From Bacteroidota bacterium (GTDB taxonomy: Bacteria; Bacteroidota; Bacteroidia; NS11-12g; UBA955), in the NCBI GenBank assembly GCA_013205405.1, contig JABMMZ010000022.1, positions 1-46,105 on the forward strand: a stretch of 46,105 bases of DNA, in the 5' to 3' direction. The notes under the pieces were generated by a model, which was given only the letters and a program-made list of their open reading frames with translations, was not told the DNA's origin and did not search any database. Shown in pieces: positions 1-8,134 of the stretch. The position numbers and the translations under genes were made by a program. Within the stretch, counting starts at the first letter, position 1. Every line of letters begins with the position of its first letter.

Positions 1-186
1 GAAGAAAAATATCAAAAAGATATTATTAAATTAGAACAAATTAAAAGTCAAGGATTAAGCCAAAAAAATATACAGGAAAGGACAAAATATTCTATTGAAT
101 TTCTTATAAAAATGCCAAATTTTATTGAAATTTGCTTCAATAACCTTGAGTTTTGTCCTAAATTTGGATATTTTTTAAGTATTTAA
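1..186 (+). CDS. C-terminal fragment of an unidentified protein, truncated by window start
   Basis: Frame 1 is open from base 1 to TAA at 184-186: EEKYQKDIIKLEQIKSQGLSQKNIQERTKYSIEFLIKMPNFIEICFNNLEFCPKFGYFLSI. Coiled, charged tail; family not identifiable with confidence. Confidence 0.5.
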   Translation, partial: EEKYQKDIIKLEQIKSQGLSQKNIQERTKYSIEFLIKMPNFIEICFNNLEFCPKFGYFLSI

Positions 187-276
187 TTTATTGATAATCA
201 GTTGTTTAAACTCTAATTATCCACATTGTCATATTAAATTTTTGTTAAATGTTTTGTTTATTGGATTGTAGTACCG

Positions 277-284
277 TATTTTTG
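277..284 (+). promoter_or_regulatory. Bacteroidota -7 box TATTTTTG upstream of the 318 gene
   Basis: Exact TAnnTTTG match, 33 nt before ATG; a TTTG at 253-256 could serve as the -33 element. Confidence 0.6.
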
Positions 285-317
285 CGGAGTAAATAAAAAA
301 GATAAAACTAGTTAAAA

Positions 318-1841
318 ATGAAACAAATAAAAATAACAATTTTAACCTTAAGTTTAGTATGTTTTGCAGTATTAGCAAATGCTCAAAATTCACTTAACAG
401 CGGATCAAGTAGTTCAGACACTCCTAAAATTTGGAAAAGACACCCTTATGCATTGCAAAAGTATAACAATGACACTAGAACATCAGATTCTGGTCAAAAT
501 TTACAAGCGTCTTATTTTCAAGACAGAAGAGCTAAAAAATGGACTTTAGGTTTATTAGCTGGTACATCAATATTTAATGGTGATGCCGATAAAAAACAAT
601 TGGGTTGGGATTTTGCACCATATGTAAAATATTCAATTTCTCAAACTTTTGCTTTAAGAGCTGAATACAACATTGCTAAATTAAGAGGAGAAAGAGATTA
701 TCAAAATCCAACTTTGTTTAAAGATAACTTTAAATTTACTAGTTTAGTGCAAGATTGGAATGTACAAATGCATTTTACTTTAGGTAATATATCATTTTTA
801 CGTCCATTACGTAAAACACAAATGTATTTATTTGCTGGTGTAGGTCAAGCTTCTTTCAAATCTAGTGCTTCATTTTTAGACCAAAGATTATTTACTGGAG
901 ATTATTATTTAACATCATACTATGGTCAAGGTACTCCAAATCCTAACTTAGGAAAAGATGTTGTAGAAATTTACCAAGGTAAAAATATGATTGTACCAAC
1001 AGGTTTAGGATTCAAACACTATTTAAGCAGTATGTTTGATTTAGGTTTAGAGTATAGACATACATGGTTAAGAAGCGATGATATTGATGTTTACAATACT
1101 GCTATTTGGCAAAACAGATGGTGGGATTCTTATGGTTTCCTAAGAGCTAGTTTCGGATGGAAATTCGGAGCTAAAAATCCTCAGCATTATGATTGGTTAA
1201 GTCCAGTTGAATCTATATATGATCAAATGACTGACGTTAAAAAGAAAGTAGATTGTTTAGGTAAAGATGATGACAATGATCACGTATCAAATTGTTTTGA
1301 TCAAGAAAATAATACGCCAGATAGCTGCATGGTATATGGTAACGGTATGGCTGTAGATACAGACAGAGACGGTATTCCTGATTGTAAAGATAAAGAAATC
1401 ACTGAAATGGATTGTGCAGTAGATGCTAATGGTGTTGCTATTGATTCTGATGGTGATGGTGTTGCTGATTGCAGAGACAGAGAATTGAATTCTTCTCCAG
1501 GAGCATTAGTAGATAGAAACGGAATAGAATTGAAATCTTGTTGCAATTGCGATAACATTATGTTCCCAGCTATTACAATTGGTAAAAATTGTTTAACTTA
1601 CGAAACTAAAATGATATTATATCAAGTAGCTGACAAAATGAAACAATGCCCAGACAAAAAATTAATAGTTAATGGCCCAGCAGGAAAATCATCTAAATAC
1701 AATGCTACAGGTAATACAAAATGTATGGATGAGGTTATTAAATTCTTAAACGAGAAATTTGGAATATCTCGCGATAGAATTATTACTAACTATAGCGGTG
1801 GTACTGAAAACAAAAATACAATTGAAGTTCAAATTCAATAA
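318..1841 (+). CDS. Outer-membrane beta-barrel protein with thrombospondin type 3 repeats and a divergent OmpA-like C-terminus
   Basis: Signal peptide; barrel-like N-terminal domain; Ca-binding type repeats (DTDRDGIPDC, DSDGDGVADC); C-terminal domain of OmpA-like layout. Confidence 0.75.
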   Translation: MKQIKITILTLSLVCFAVLANAQNSLNSGSSSSDTPKIWKRHPYALQKYNNDTRTSDSGQNLQASYFQDRRAKKWTLGLLAGTSIFNGDADKKQLGWDFAPYVKYSISQTFALRAEYNIAKLRGERDYQNPTLFKDNFKFTSLVQDWNVQMHFTLGNISFLRPLRKTQMYLFAGVGQASFKSSASFLDQRLFTGDYYLTSYYGQGTPNPNLGKDVVEIYQGKNMIVPTGLGFKHYLSSMFDLGLEYRHTWLRSDDIDVYNTAIWQNRWWDSYGFLRASFGWKFGAKNPQHYDWLSPVESIYDQMTDVKKKVDCLGKDDDNDHVSNCFDQENNTPDSCMVYGNGMAVDTDRDGIPDCKDKEITEMDCAVDANGVAIDSDGDGVADCRDRELNSSPGALVDRNGIELKSCCNCDNIMFPAITIGKNCLTYETKMILYQVADKMKQCPDKKLIVNGPAGKSSKYNATGNTKCMDEVIKFLNEKFGISRDRIITNYSGGTENKNTIEVQIQ

Positions 1842-1860
1842 TTTAAATTTTAAAATACAG

Positions 1861-1890
1861 AAAAGTACTGATTTACTCAGTACTTTTTTT
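1861..1890 (+). terminator. Rho-independent terminator after the OmpA-like gene
   Basis: Perfect stem aaaagtactga / tcagtactttt (1861-1871, 1877-1887) with loop tttac and a T-run. Confidence 0.85.
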
Positions 1891-1988
1891 TTGTCTTAGT
1901 TTATTTATCTCAAATATTGTTTCAATTCTTTTTAAAAAATAGGTTAACTTATTGAACTATTTTGAAAATATAATCAGTATTAAAATAT

Positions 1989-1996
1989 TATATTTG
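1989..1996 (+). promoter_or_regulatory. -7 box TATATTTG abutting the ATG of the 1998 ORF
   Basis: Exact TAnnTTTG; only 1 nt separates it from ATG at 1998. Confidence 0.5.
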
Positions 1997-1997
1997 C

Positions 1998-2798
1998 ATG
2001 ATTGTGTTTAAGAAATCTATCATTTTTATTTTTTTACTACTGTCTTTTAGTATGTCTGCCAAAGATATTAGAAATGATAGTGTTTCAAAAAATAAAATAA
2101 ATTTTCTGGATAACAGTATTTTATTTGGAGTAAGCTATGCTTATCAGCAACCAAGCGGTATGCTTTTAAAAAGATTTGGATTTAGTAATTCACTAGGGTT
2201 TAGTACTTCTTATAAGTTTGGACCAAATATTTTCATTCAAGGAGGAATAGATGTATTTTTTGGAAGTGATGTTAAAGAAACTGGTATTTTAGACTCTATA
2301 ACAGGACCAAGCGGCCAATTAATAGATGCTCAAGGTAATTTGATATCTGTAAAACTATATCAGCGTGGCTATGTTTGGCATTTTAATATTGGAAAAATTA
2401 TACCTTTGAGCAGAATGAATTTAAACTCTGGTTTATTATTTACAGGTGGCTGTGGTTTTATGCAACATAAAATTAAGTTCCAATATAGCAGAGGCACTGT
2501 GCCACAATTAGATGGTCAAAATTTTATGGGCTACGATAGACTTACCAATGGTCTTATGATAAGAGGCTTTGTTGGATACCAAAGAATTGACCCTTTGGGT
2601 ATGTTTAATTATTTTGCAGGCGTAGAATTTTTACAAGGCTATACTTATAATAGACGCTCTCTTAATTATGATACTAGAGTTAGAGAATTAGCAAGACGGA
2701 ACGATATATTAACAGGTATTAAAATCGGTATTATGGTAAAAATATCTGGCAAACAAGCAGGGAGAAAAAAGGGCGAAAACGATAATTTCTTTGAATAG
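1998..2798 (+). CDS. Putative outer-membrane beta-barrel protein, function unknown
   Basis: 266 aa, signal peptide, alternating aromatic/glycine-rich beta pattern. Confidence 0.65.
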   Translation: MIVFKKSIIFIFLLLSFSMSAKDIRNDSVSKNKINFLDNSILFGVSYAYQQPSGMLLKRFGFSNSLGFSTSYKFGPNIFIQGGIDVFFGSDVKETGILDSITGPSGQLIDAQGNLISVKLYQRGYVWHFNIGKIIPLSRMNLNSGLLFTGGCGFMQHKIKFQYSRGTVPQLDGQNFMGYDRLTNGLMIRGFVGYQRIDPLGMFNYFAGVEFLQGYTYNRRSLNYDTRVRELARRNDILTGIKIGIMVKISGKQAGRKKGENDNFFE

Positions 2799-2804
2799 AA
2801 AGAA

Positions 2805-4034
2805 ATGATAAAGTATCCTTATTTATTCATAGTTAATTTGATTGAATTCATTTTGCCTATGGCTTTGTTTTTTGCAAAAAATAAAAAAGTTATTGCTTTT
2901 ATCAAAGGGCGTCAATTAGTAATTCCAAAATTACAGAAACATACAAATCGTTATTGGTTCCATTGCGCTAGTTTAGGAGAATTTGAACAAGCTAAACCTC
3001 TTATAGAAGCTTTGAAACGATCGGAATTGAAAGCTAGTATTGTAATTTCATTTTTTTCACCTTCTGGTTATGAGCAGCAAAAGGATTATAAATTGGCTGA
3101 TTTAGTAATTTACTTACCATTAGATACGCCTAAAAACGCAAAAAAAATAATAGAATTGTTACAACCAAATGTGGTTGTTTTTATAAAATACGAAATTTGG
3201 TATTTCTTACTTAAAGCGTTATTTAACAAAAAAATTCCAGTGTATTTAATATCAGCTACTTTCAGGCCTAATCAATTTATTTTTTCTATTTGGGGTCGAT
3301 GGTTATTTAATTTGTTGCCCCAATATTCTAATATTTTTATTCAAGATATTACATCCTACAACCTTTTAAAAAGCAAAGAGTTAAATAATATTTTATTAAC
3401 AGGAGATACACGATTTGATAGGGTATTAGAGAACTCAAAAAATGTAATAACGAATGATATAATAGAAAAATTTAAAATCAATAAATTCTTAATCATATTA
3501 GGGAGTAGCTGGGAAATTGAAGAGGATTTAATATTTAATTACCTTTTATTAAAAAAAAGAATTGATTTTAAAGTATTAATAGCACCACATAATGCAGGCG
3601 AACTAAACATACAGTCTATTTTAAAAAAATTTGAAGTCTTCAAAGCACAACAATATACTAAATTTGATGAATCTAAAGAAACAAACATACTTATTTTAGA
3701 TACAATAGGACATTTAGCGTCTGCTTATTATTACGGCAATTTGGCTTTTATAGGAGGTGGTTTTACAGGCGCGTTGCATAATATATTAGAACCGCTTTCC
3801 TTTGGATTACTTGTTATAACTGGTCAAAATTTAAGTAAATTCCCTGAAGCGACTTTAGCTGAAAAAGAAGGTGTTTTAAGCGTGGTTTCTAGTCTTAATT
3901 TCAATCAACAAATTGATAGATTTTTAGCTTTGGATATTAAAAATCAAAAATTGCTGAATAACCAAGCGAAGGATTTTATCCTAAAAAACACTGGAGCTAC
4001 TGGTAAAGTGGCAGATATTATAAAAATAAGTTAG
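2805..4034 (+). CDS. waaA: 3-deoxy-D-manno-octulosonic acid (Kdo) transferase
   Basis: 409 aa; N-terminal TM; YWFHCASLGEFEQAKPLIEAL, FIKYEIWYF, LGSSWEIEED, FIGGGFTGALHNILEPLSFG are characteristic of WaaA/KdtA. Confidence 0.92.
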   Translation: MIKYPYLFIVNLIEFILPMALFFAKNKKVIAFIKGRQLVIPKLQKHTNRYWFHCASLGEFEQAKPLIEALKRSELKASIVISFFSPSGYEQQKDYKLADLVIYLPLDTPKNAKKIIELLQPNVVVFIKYEIWYFLLKALFNKKIPVYLISATFRPNQFIFSIWGRWLFNLLPQYSNIFIQDITSYNLLKSKELNNILLTGDTRFDRVLENSKNVITNDIIEKFKINKFLIILGSSWEIEEDLIFNYLLLKKRIDFKVLIAPHNAGELNIQSILKKFEVFKAQQYTKFDESKETNILILDTIGHLASAYYYGNLAFIGGGFTGALHNILEPLSFGLLVITGQNLSKFPEATLAEKEGVLSVVSSLNFNQQIDRFLALDIKNQKLLNNQAKDFILKNTGATGKVADIIKIS

Positions 4035-5584
4035 AAATTATTTTCAGAAATGTATTTTACCCACTCAATGTATTTATCATTTGTTAATACTCTTGGAAAC
4101 TTACTTTGAGAGCCATATTTGCCTTGCAACTGCATCCATTCTAAGAAAACTTTGCTTGGTAAGAGTTTTACAGATACATTTTTGAGTGCATGTTTTCTCT
4201 CTGTAAGGTAGTCATCATTTAATTCCATTAAGTACGAATCAATTTTAAGACCTACATCTTCGGCATTTATTTTAGCATCATCGCAAGCAATATACCACCG
4301 ATGAGCGTGCATTTGCCCTTCCGACTCTCCTTTTACAGTATATTCATTAATAGCAATATCAAGTGAGGTACTCAATTTCTCAATTGCTTTATTCATATTG
4401 TCTACACTAAGATGCTCTCCACATACACTTAAAAAATGTTTAGTTCTACCCGTAATTTTAATTTCACAGTCTTCTAAATCAACAAATTTTATGGTGTCGC
4501 CAATTAAATAACGCCAAGCTCCACTGCAAGTAGTAAGTAAAATAGCATATTCCTTATTCAATTCTACTTGTTTAATACTAAGCGCCAAGGCATTGGGTTT
4601 AATATTATTATTCTCATCAAAAAATTGCTCTGTAAATGGCACAAATTCGAAAAACATTCCATTTTTAAAGTTTAATTTCATTCCAACAGCATTTTTCTTA
4701 GTTTGAAAAGCTATAAATCCTTCTGATGCTAAATAGGTTTCTAAATACGTTATTGGTTTTTCTAATAGCGCATTCAAACTTTTTTTATAGGGTTCTATCG
4801 CCACTCCACCCCATAAGTAAATACTTAAATGTGGCCATAGGTCATGAATGGTTCTTAAGTTATAACGTTTTATTATTTGTTCAAACAAAATTTGTATCCA
4901 TGCAGGTACGCCCGCTATTAAAACTACGTCCCATTCTGGAGCTTCGTCTACCATTCTGTCTATCTTGTTCTGCCAATTTTTAACGCTTTTTATATCATTA
5001 GAAGGTTTTGAGAATCTTTCAAGCCAGTTTGGTACATTACTAGTTGTAATACCGCTTAAATCGCCCGCATAGGTTTTGCCTTCGTCATTAAAGTATAAGC
5101 TAGTACTACCGCCTAACATTAAATAGTTTTTTGTTAAATAATCTTTTGGAATGTCAGATTTAGCAATACTTATTACCTGCCTTAAACTGGCTCGTGTTAT
5201 AGATTTTATCATCTCATGCGATACAGGAATGTATTTACTACTTCCTTCAGATGTACCTGAGCTAAGCGCAAAATATTCTATTTTACCAGGCCACGAAATA
5301 TTTTCTTCACCATTATAAGCCTTTTGCCACCAATTATGCATGGTTGAATATTCAGAAATTGATACATTTTTTTGATACTCCTTGTAAACAAATTTTGAAT
5401 TTAGGACATTACTAAAGTTAAATTTTTTACCATATTTAGTATTTTCCGCTTTTAATAATAATTTTTTGAGTGTTCTTAACTGCTGTCTGTATGCTTTTTC
5501 TTGATTTAAAGAAAAAGGTTGGGCTAATCTTTTACCAGCACTCAGTAATTGGGTTATTATTTTTTTAGGGAAATAATTAGGCAT
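4031..5584 (-). CDS. GH3 auxin-responsive-promoter family protein (acyl-adenylate-forming superfamily)
   Basis: 517 aa; FALSSGTSEGSSKYIPVS, YLASEGFIAFQ, TTCSGAWRYLIGDTIKF, ITGRTKHFLSVCGEHLS. Confidence 0.9.
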   Translation of the reverse strand: MPNYFPKKIITQLLSAGKRLAQPFSLNQEKAYRQQLRTLKKLLLKAENTKYGKKFNFSNVLNSKFVYKEYQKNVSISEYSTMHNWWQKAYNGEENISWPGKIEYFALSSGTSEGSSKYIPVSHEMIKSITRASLRQVISIAKSDIPKDYLTKNYLMLGGSTSLYFNDEGKTYAGDLSGITTSNVPNWLERFSKPSNDIKSVKNWQNKIDRMVDEAPEWDVVLIAGVPAWIQILFEQIIKRYNLRTIHDLWPHLSIYLWGGVAIEPYKKSLNALLEKPITYLETYLASEGFIAFQTKKNAVGMKLNFKNGMFFEFVPFTEQFFDENNNIKPNALALSIKQVELNKEYAILLTTCSGAWRYLIGDTIKFVDLEDCEIKITGRTKHFLSVCGEHLSVDNMNKAIEKLSTSLDIAINEYTVKGESEGQMHAHRWYIACDDAKINAEDVGLKIDSYLMELNDDYLTERKHALKNVSVKLLPSKVFLEWMQLQGKYGSQSKFPRVLTNDKYIEWVKYISENNF

Positions 5585-5674
5585 TCTTTCTGCAAAGTAA
5601 AGAAATTTATCTAATATCTAAGGTATTTATTAGCTTATAAATTTTATAAACCGATATAATTAAAATATTTACAA

Positions 5675-5682
5675 TAAATTTG
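5675..5682 (+). promoter_or_regulatory. -7 box TAAATTTG, 4 nt upstream of ATG 5687
   Basis: Exact TAnnTTTG. Confidence 0.55.
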
Positions 5683-5686
5683 CAAA

Positions 5687-6031
5687 ATGAATAGTGAAAG
5701 TGGAGAAAACTGGAAAAAAATTATAGCATTTGTAGAAACAAATTTTAACAAAAAACCAGATATGAACGCTCTGCTTTTTTTAATCGGCATGAGAGAGTTA
5801 GGGAATATACCTGAAAATAATTTTAAAAAAGATGATAAAGTAAGTTTAATGCATATTGCTATTTGCAAAATACTAAGCTATAGTGGGCATTATGAACTTA
5901 AAGGAAAAGATGACGAAGGCTGGCCACATTGGGAATTAGTAAAACAAATGCCAAATATGAATACCTTTGAGCAAGAAACTTATATCAGAGAACATGTAAT
6001 CGAGTATTTTTTAGCCGAAGAAATTATTTAA
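5687..6031 (+). CDS. Conserved hypothetical protein
   Basis: 114 aa ORF with a promoter-like element immediately upstream and normal composition; no recognised domain. Confidence 0.7.
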   Translation: MNSESGENWKKIIAFVETNFNKKPDMNALLFLIGMRELGNIPENNFKKDDKVSLMHIAICKILSYSGHYELKGKDDEGWPHWELVKQMPNMNTFEQETYIREHVIEYFLAEEII

Positions 6032-6054
6032 ATTCGCACCAATAAAATATAACT

Positions 6055-7161
6055 ATGTATAAATTATCAAAATTAATTTTTGTTGCATTCATTGCAATTA
6101 TCCTTGAAGGATGTCCTAACTCAAATGCTACTCTTTCAGAAAAAGAATTAGCTGCTACCGATCCATTATTAATCGACAAAAATGCGCCACCAGTTGCAGT
6201 AGAACCAGCTAAATTTGATAAAACAGATTATATTCTGGCACATATCAAAACAAATAAAGGTGAAATAGTATGTGATTTAGAATTTGAAAAAACGCCTGTA
6301 ACTGTTGCTAATTTTATTGGTTTAGCTGAAGGAAAAATAGAAAATTCTTGCAAAACTTTAACTAAACCTTTTTATGATGGACTTACTTTTCATAGAGTAG
6401 TAGATAATTTTATGATACAAGGTGGCGACCCAAAGGGGAATGGTATGGGAGATCCAGGGTATAAATTTATGGATGAGTTTGATCCTACTTTAACATTCAA
6501 TACTTCTGGTATATTAGCAATGGCTAATTCAGGACCTGGTACCAATGGGTCTCAATTTTTTATTACTCACCTTCCTACCGAATTCTTAAATAATAAACAC
6601 ACAATTTTCGGTCATGTTGTTACGGGTCAAAATATTGTTAATGCTATAAAATCAGGCGACATTATGGAATCCATAACAATAGAAATAAAGGGCGATAAAG
6701 CAAATGCTTTTGATGCAGTAAGTGTATTTAAAAATAAAAAGGTTAAAACTACTGCAATTCCGGCATCTACGTTAAGTCAAGAATTACCTGAATTTAACAC
6801 TTGGGTAAAAAAGAATTATCCTAAAGCTAAAAAATATGGTGAAATGTACATTTTAGTTACACAAAAGGGTAGTGGTGCCATACCTAAAAATGGGCAACAA
6901 ATATCCGCAAATTATACTGGAAAATTTATTGATGGCAAAAAGTTTGATTCTTCTTTAGATGGTGGTGTACCATTTACCTTTAATTTAGGTGCTGGAATGG
7001 TAATAAAAGGTTGGGATGAAGGTTTTGCAAAACTTAATATTGGGAGTAAAGCCACATTGTTAATTCCTTATACTTATGGTTATGGCGAACAAGGTTCTCC
7101 TGGTAATATACCACCAAAAGCTACATTGGTATTTGATGTAGAATTAATGGGGGCAAAATAA
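6055..7161 (+). CDS. Lipoprotein with fused cyclophilin and FKBP peptidyl-prolyl isomerase domains
   Basis: Lipobox ILEGC; cyclophilin motifs FHRVVDNFMIQGGDP, NGSQFFIT, NNKHTIFGHV; FKBP motifs ANYTGKFIDGKKFDSS, VIKGWDEGF, IPYTYGYG, LVFDVEL. Confidence 0.92.
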   Translation: MYKLSKLIFVAFIAIILEGCPNSNATLSEKELAATDPLLIDKNAPPVAVEPAKFDKTDYILAHIKTNKGEIVCDLEFEKTPVTVANFIGLAEGKIENSCKTLTKPFYDGLTFHRVVDNFMIQGGDPKGNGMGDPGYKFMDEFDPTLTFNTSGILAMANSGPGTNGSQFFITHLPTEFLNNKHTIFGHVVTGQNIVNAIKSGDIMESITIEIKGDKANAFDAVSVFKNKKVKTTAIPASTLSQELPEFNTWVKKNYPKAKKYGEMYILVTQKGSGAIPKNGQQISANYTGKFIDGKKFDSSLDGGVPFTFNLGAGMVIKGWDEGFAKLNIGSKATLLIPYTYGYGEQGSPGNIPPKATLVFDVELMGAK

Positions 7162-7163
7162 AA

Positions 7164-7556
7164 TCAAAGATTTGCTTTTATACCATTTAGGGTAGTTTGA
7201 TATTCTTCAGTATTAAATTTTTTTCTTTCAGTAGTAAAATTTAAATCGCCTACCTTATTCATTGGTACTAAATGGATGTGTGCATGAGGCACTTCTAATC
7301 CAATTACTGCTATACCTATTTTTACACAAGGTATAGCTTTTTTTAGGGCTATTGCTATTTTTTTTGAATAAATATGTATTTCTCCTAATTGGGCATCAGG
7401 CATATCAAAAATATAATCCAATGGGTGCTTAGGAATAATAAGTGTATGTCCCTCAGCTAAAGGATTTACATCTAAAAAAGCTAAGAAGTTTTCTGTTTCA
7501 TGAATTTTATAGCATGGTATTTCACCACTTATAATTTTAGAAAATAGGGTGCTCAT
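7164..7556 (-). CDS. HIT family protein (histidine triad nucleotide hydrolase)
   Basis: 130 aa; FSKIISGEIPCYKIHE...FLDVNPLAEGHTLIIPK, HAHIHLVPM triad. Confidence 0.93.
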   Translation of the reverse strand: MSTLFSKIISGEIPCYKIHETENFLAFLDVNPLAEGHTLIIPKHPLDYIFDMPDAQLGEIHIYSKKIAIALKKAIPCVKIGIAVIGLEVPHAHIHLVPMNKVGDLNFTTERKKFNTEEYQTTLNGIKANL

Positions 7557-7564
7557 TTTTTAGT

Positions 7565-8038
7565 TTAAATAGAAATATTTAAAACTTCTAACTTTACAAG
7601 ACCTGCTGGAACTGTGACTTCAATAACATCTCCAATTTTTTTGCCCAATAAAGCAGAACCAATGGCAGATTTACTCGAAATACGTCCAACTTTTATGTCT
7701 GCTTCTTTTTCGGAGACAACAGTATATTCCATTTCTCTGTTGGCTATCAGATTTTTTACTTTTACTTTATGTAGAATATTTACTTTGCTATTGTCTAATT
7801 TAGTTTCGTCAAGCACTCTAGCATTAGCAAACATGGTTCTTAAGCCAGCTATTTTAGCTTCTAATAAGCCTTGTGCTTCTTTGGCTGCATCGTATTCAGC
7901 ATTTTCAGACAAATCACCTTTGTCTCTTGCTTCTGCTATTTGTGCGCTAATAGCAGGTCTTTGCACTTTTTGCAGATGTTCAATTTCTAATTTTAGTTTT
8001 TCAAAACCATCTTTGGTTAGATATACAATATCGCTCAT
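7565..8038 (-). CDS. greA: Transcription elongation factor GreA
   Basis: 157 aa; YLTKDGFEKLKLEIEHL, RDKGDLSENAEYDAAKEAQ, GRISSKSAIGSALLGKKIGD. Confidence 0.95.
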   Translation of the reverse strand: MSDIVYLTKDGFEKLKLEIEHLQKVQRPAISAQIAEARDKGDLSENAEYDAAKEAQGLLEAKIAGLRTMFANARVLDETKLDNSKVNILHKVKVKNLIANREMEYTVVSEKEADIKVGRISSKSAIGSALLGKKIGDVIEVTVPAGLVKLEVLNISI

Positions 8039-8055
8039 ATTAATTATGTAAAAAA

Positions 8056-8089
8056 ATAAGCGCTCTCAAGTTATTTTGAAAGCACTTAT
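8056..8089 (-). terminator. Terminator downstream of the PorV-like gene
   Basis: On the minus strand: 14-bp stem ataagtgctttcaa / ttgagagcgcttat (two G-U pairs), 6-nt loop, followed by a T-run. Confidence 0.8.
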
Positions 8090-8134
8090 GCAAATGTAAT
8101 TATTTAGTTTTAATAAAAACTAATCTTATTTTTT

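Noticed and set aside
1-186. Serine recombinase C-terminus as identity of the truncated first ORF
   Set aside because: The coiled tail is compatible, but no diagnostic motif is present in the 61 residues visible.
217-225. Perfect DnaA box TTATCCACA upstream of the OmpA-like gene
   Set aside because: I noticed only this one copy and the neighbouring genes are not origin-type; likely chance.
1301-1558. Minus-strand 85-aa ORF within the OmpA-like gene
   Set aside because: Ser/Pro/Leu-rich shadow of the TSP3 repeats on the opposite strand; no independent support.
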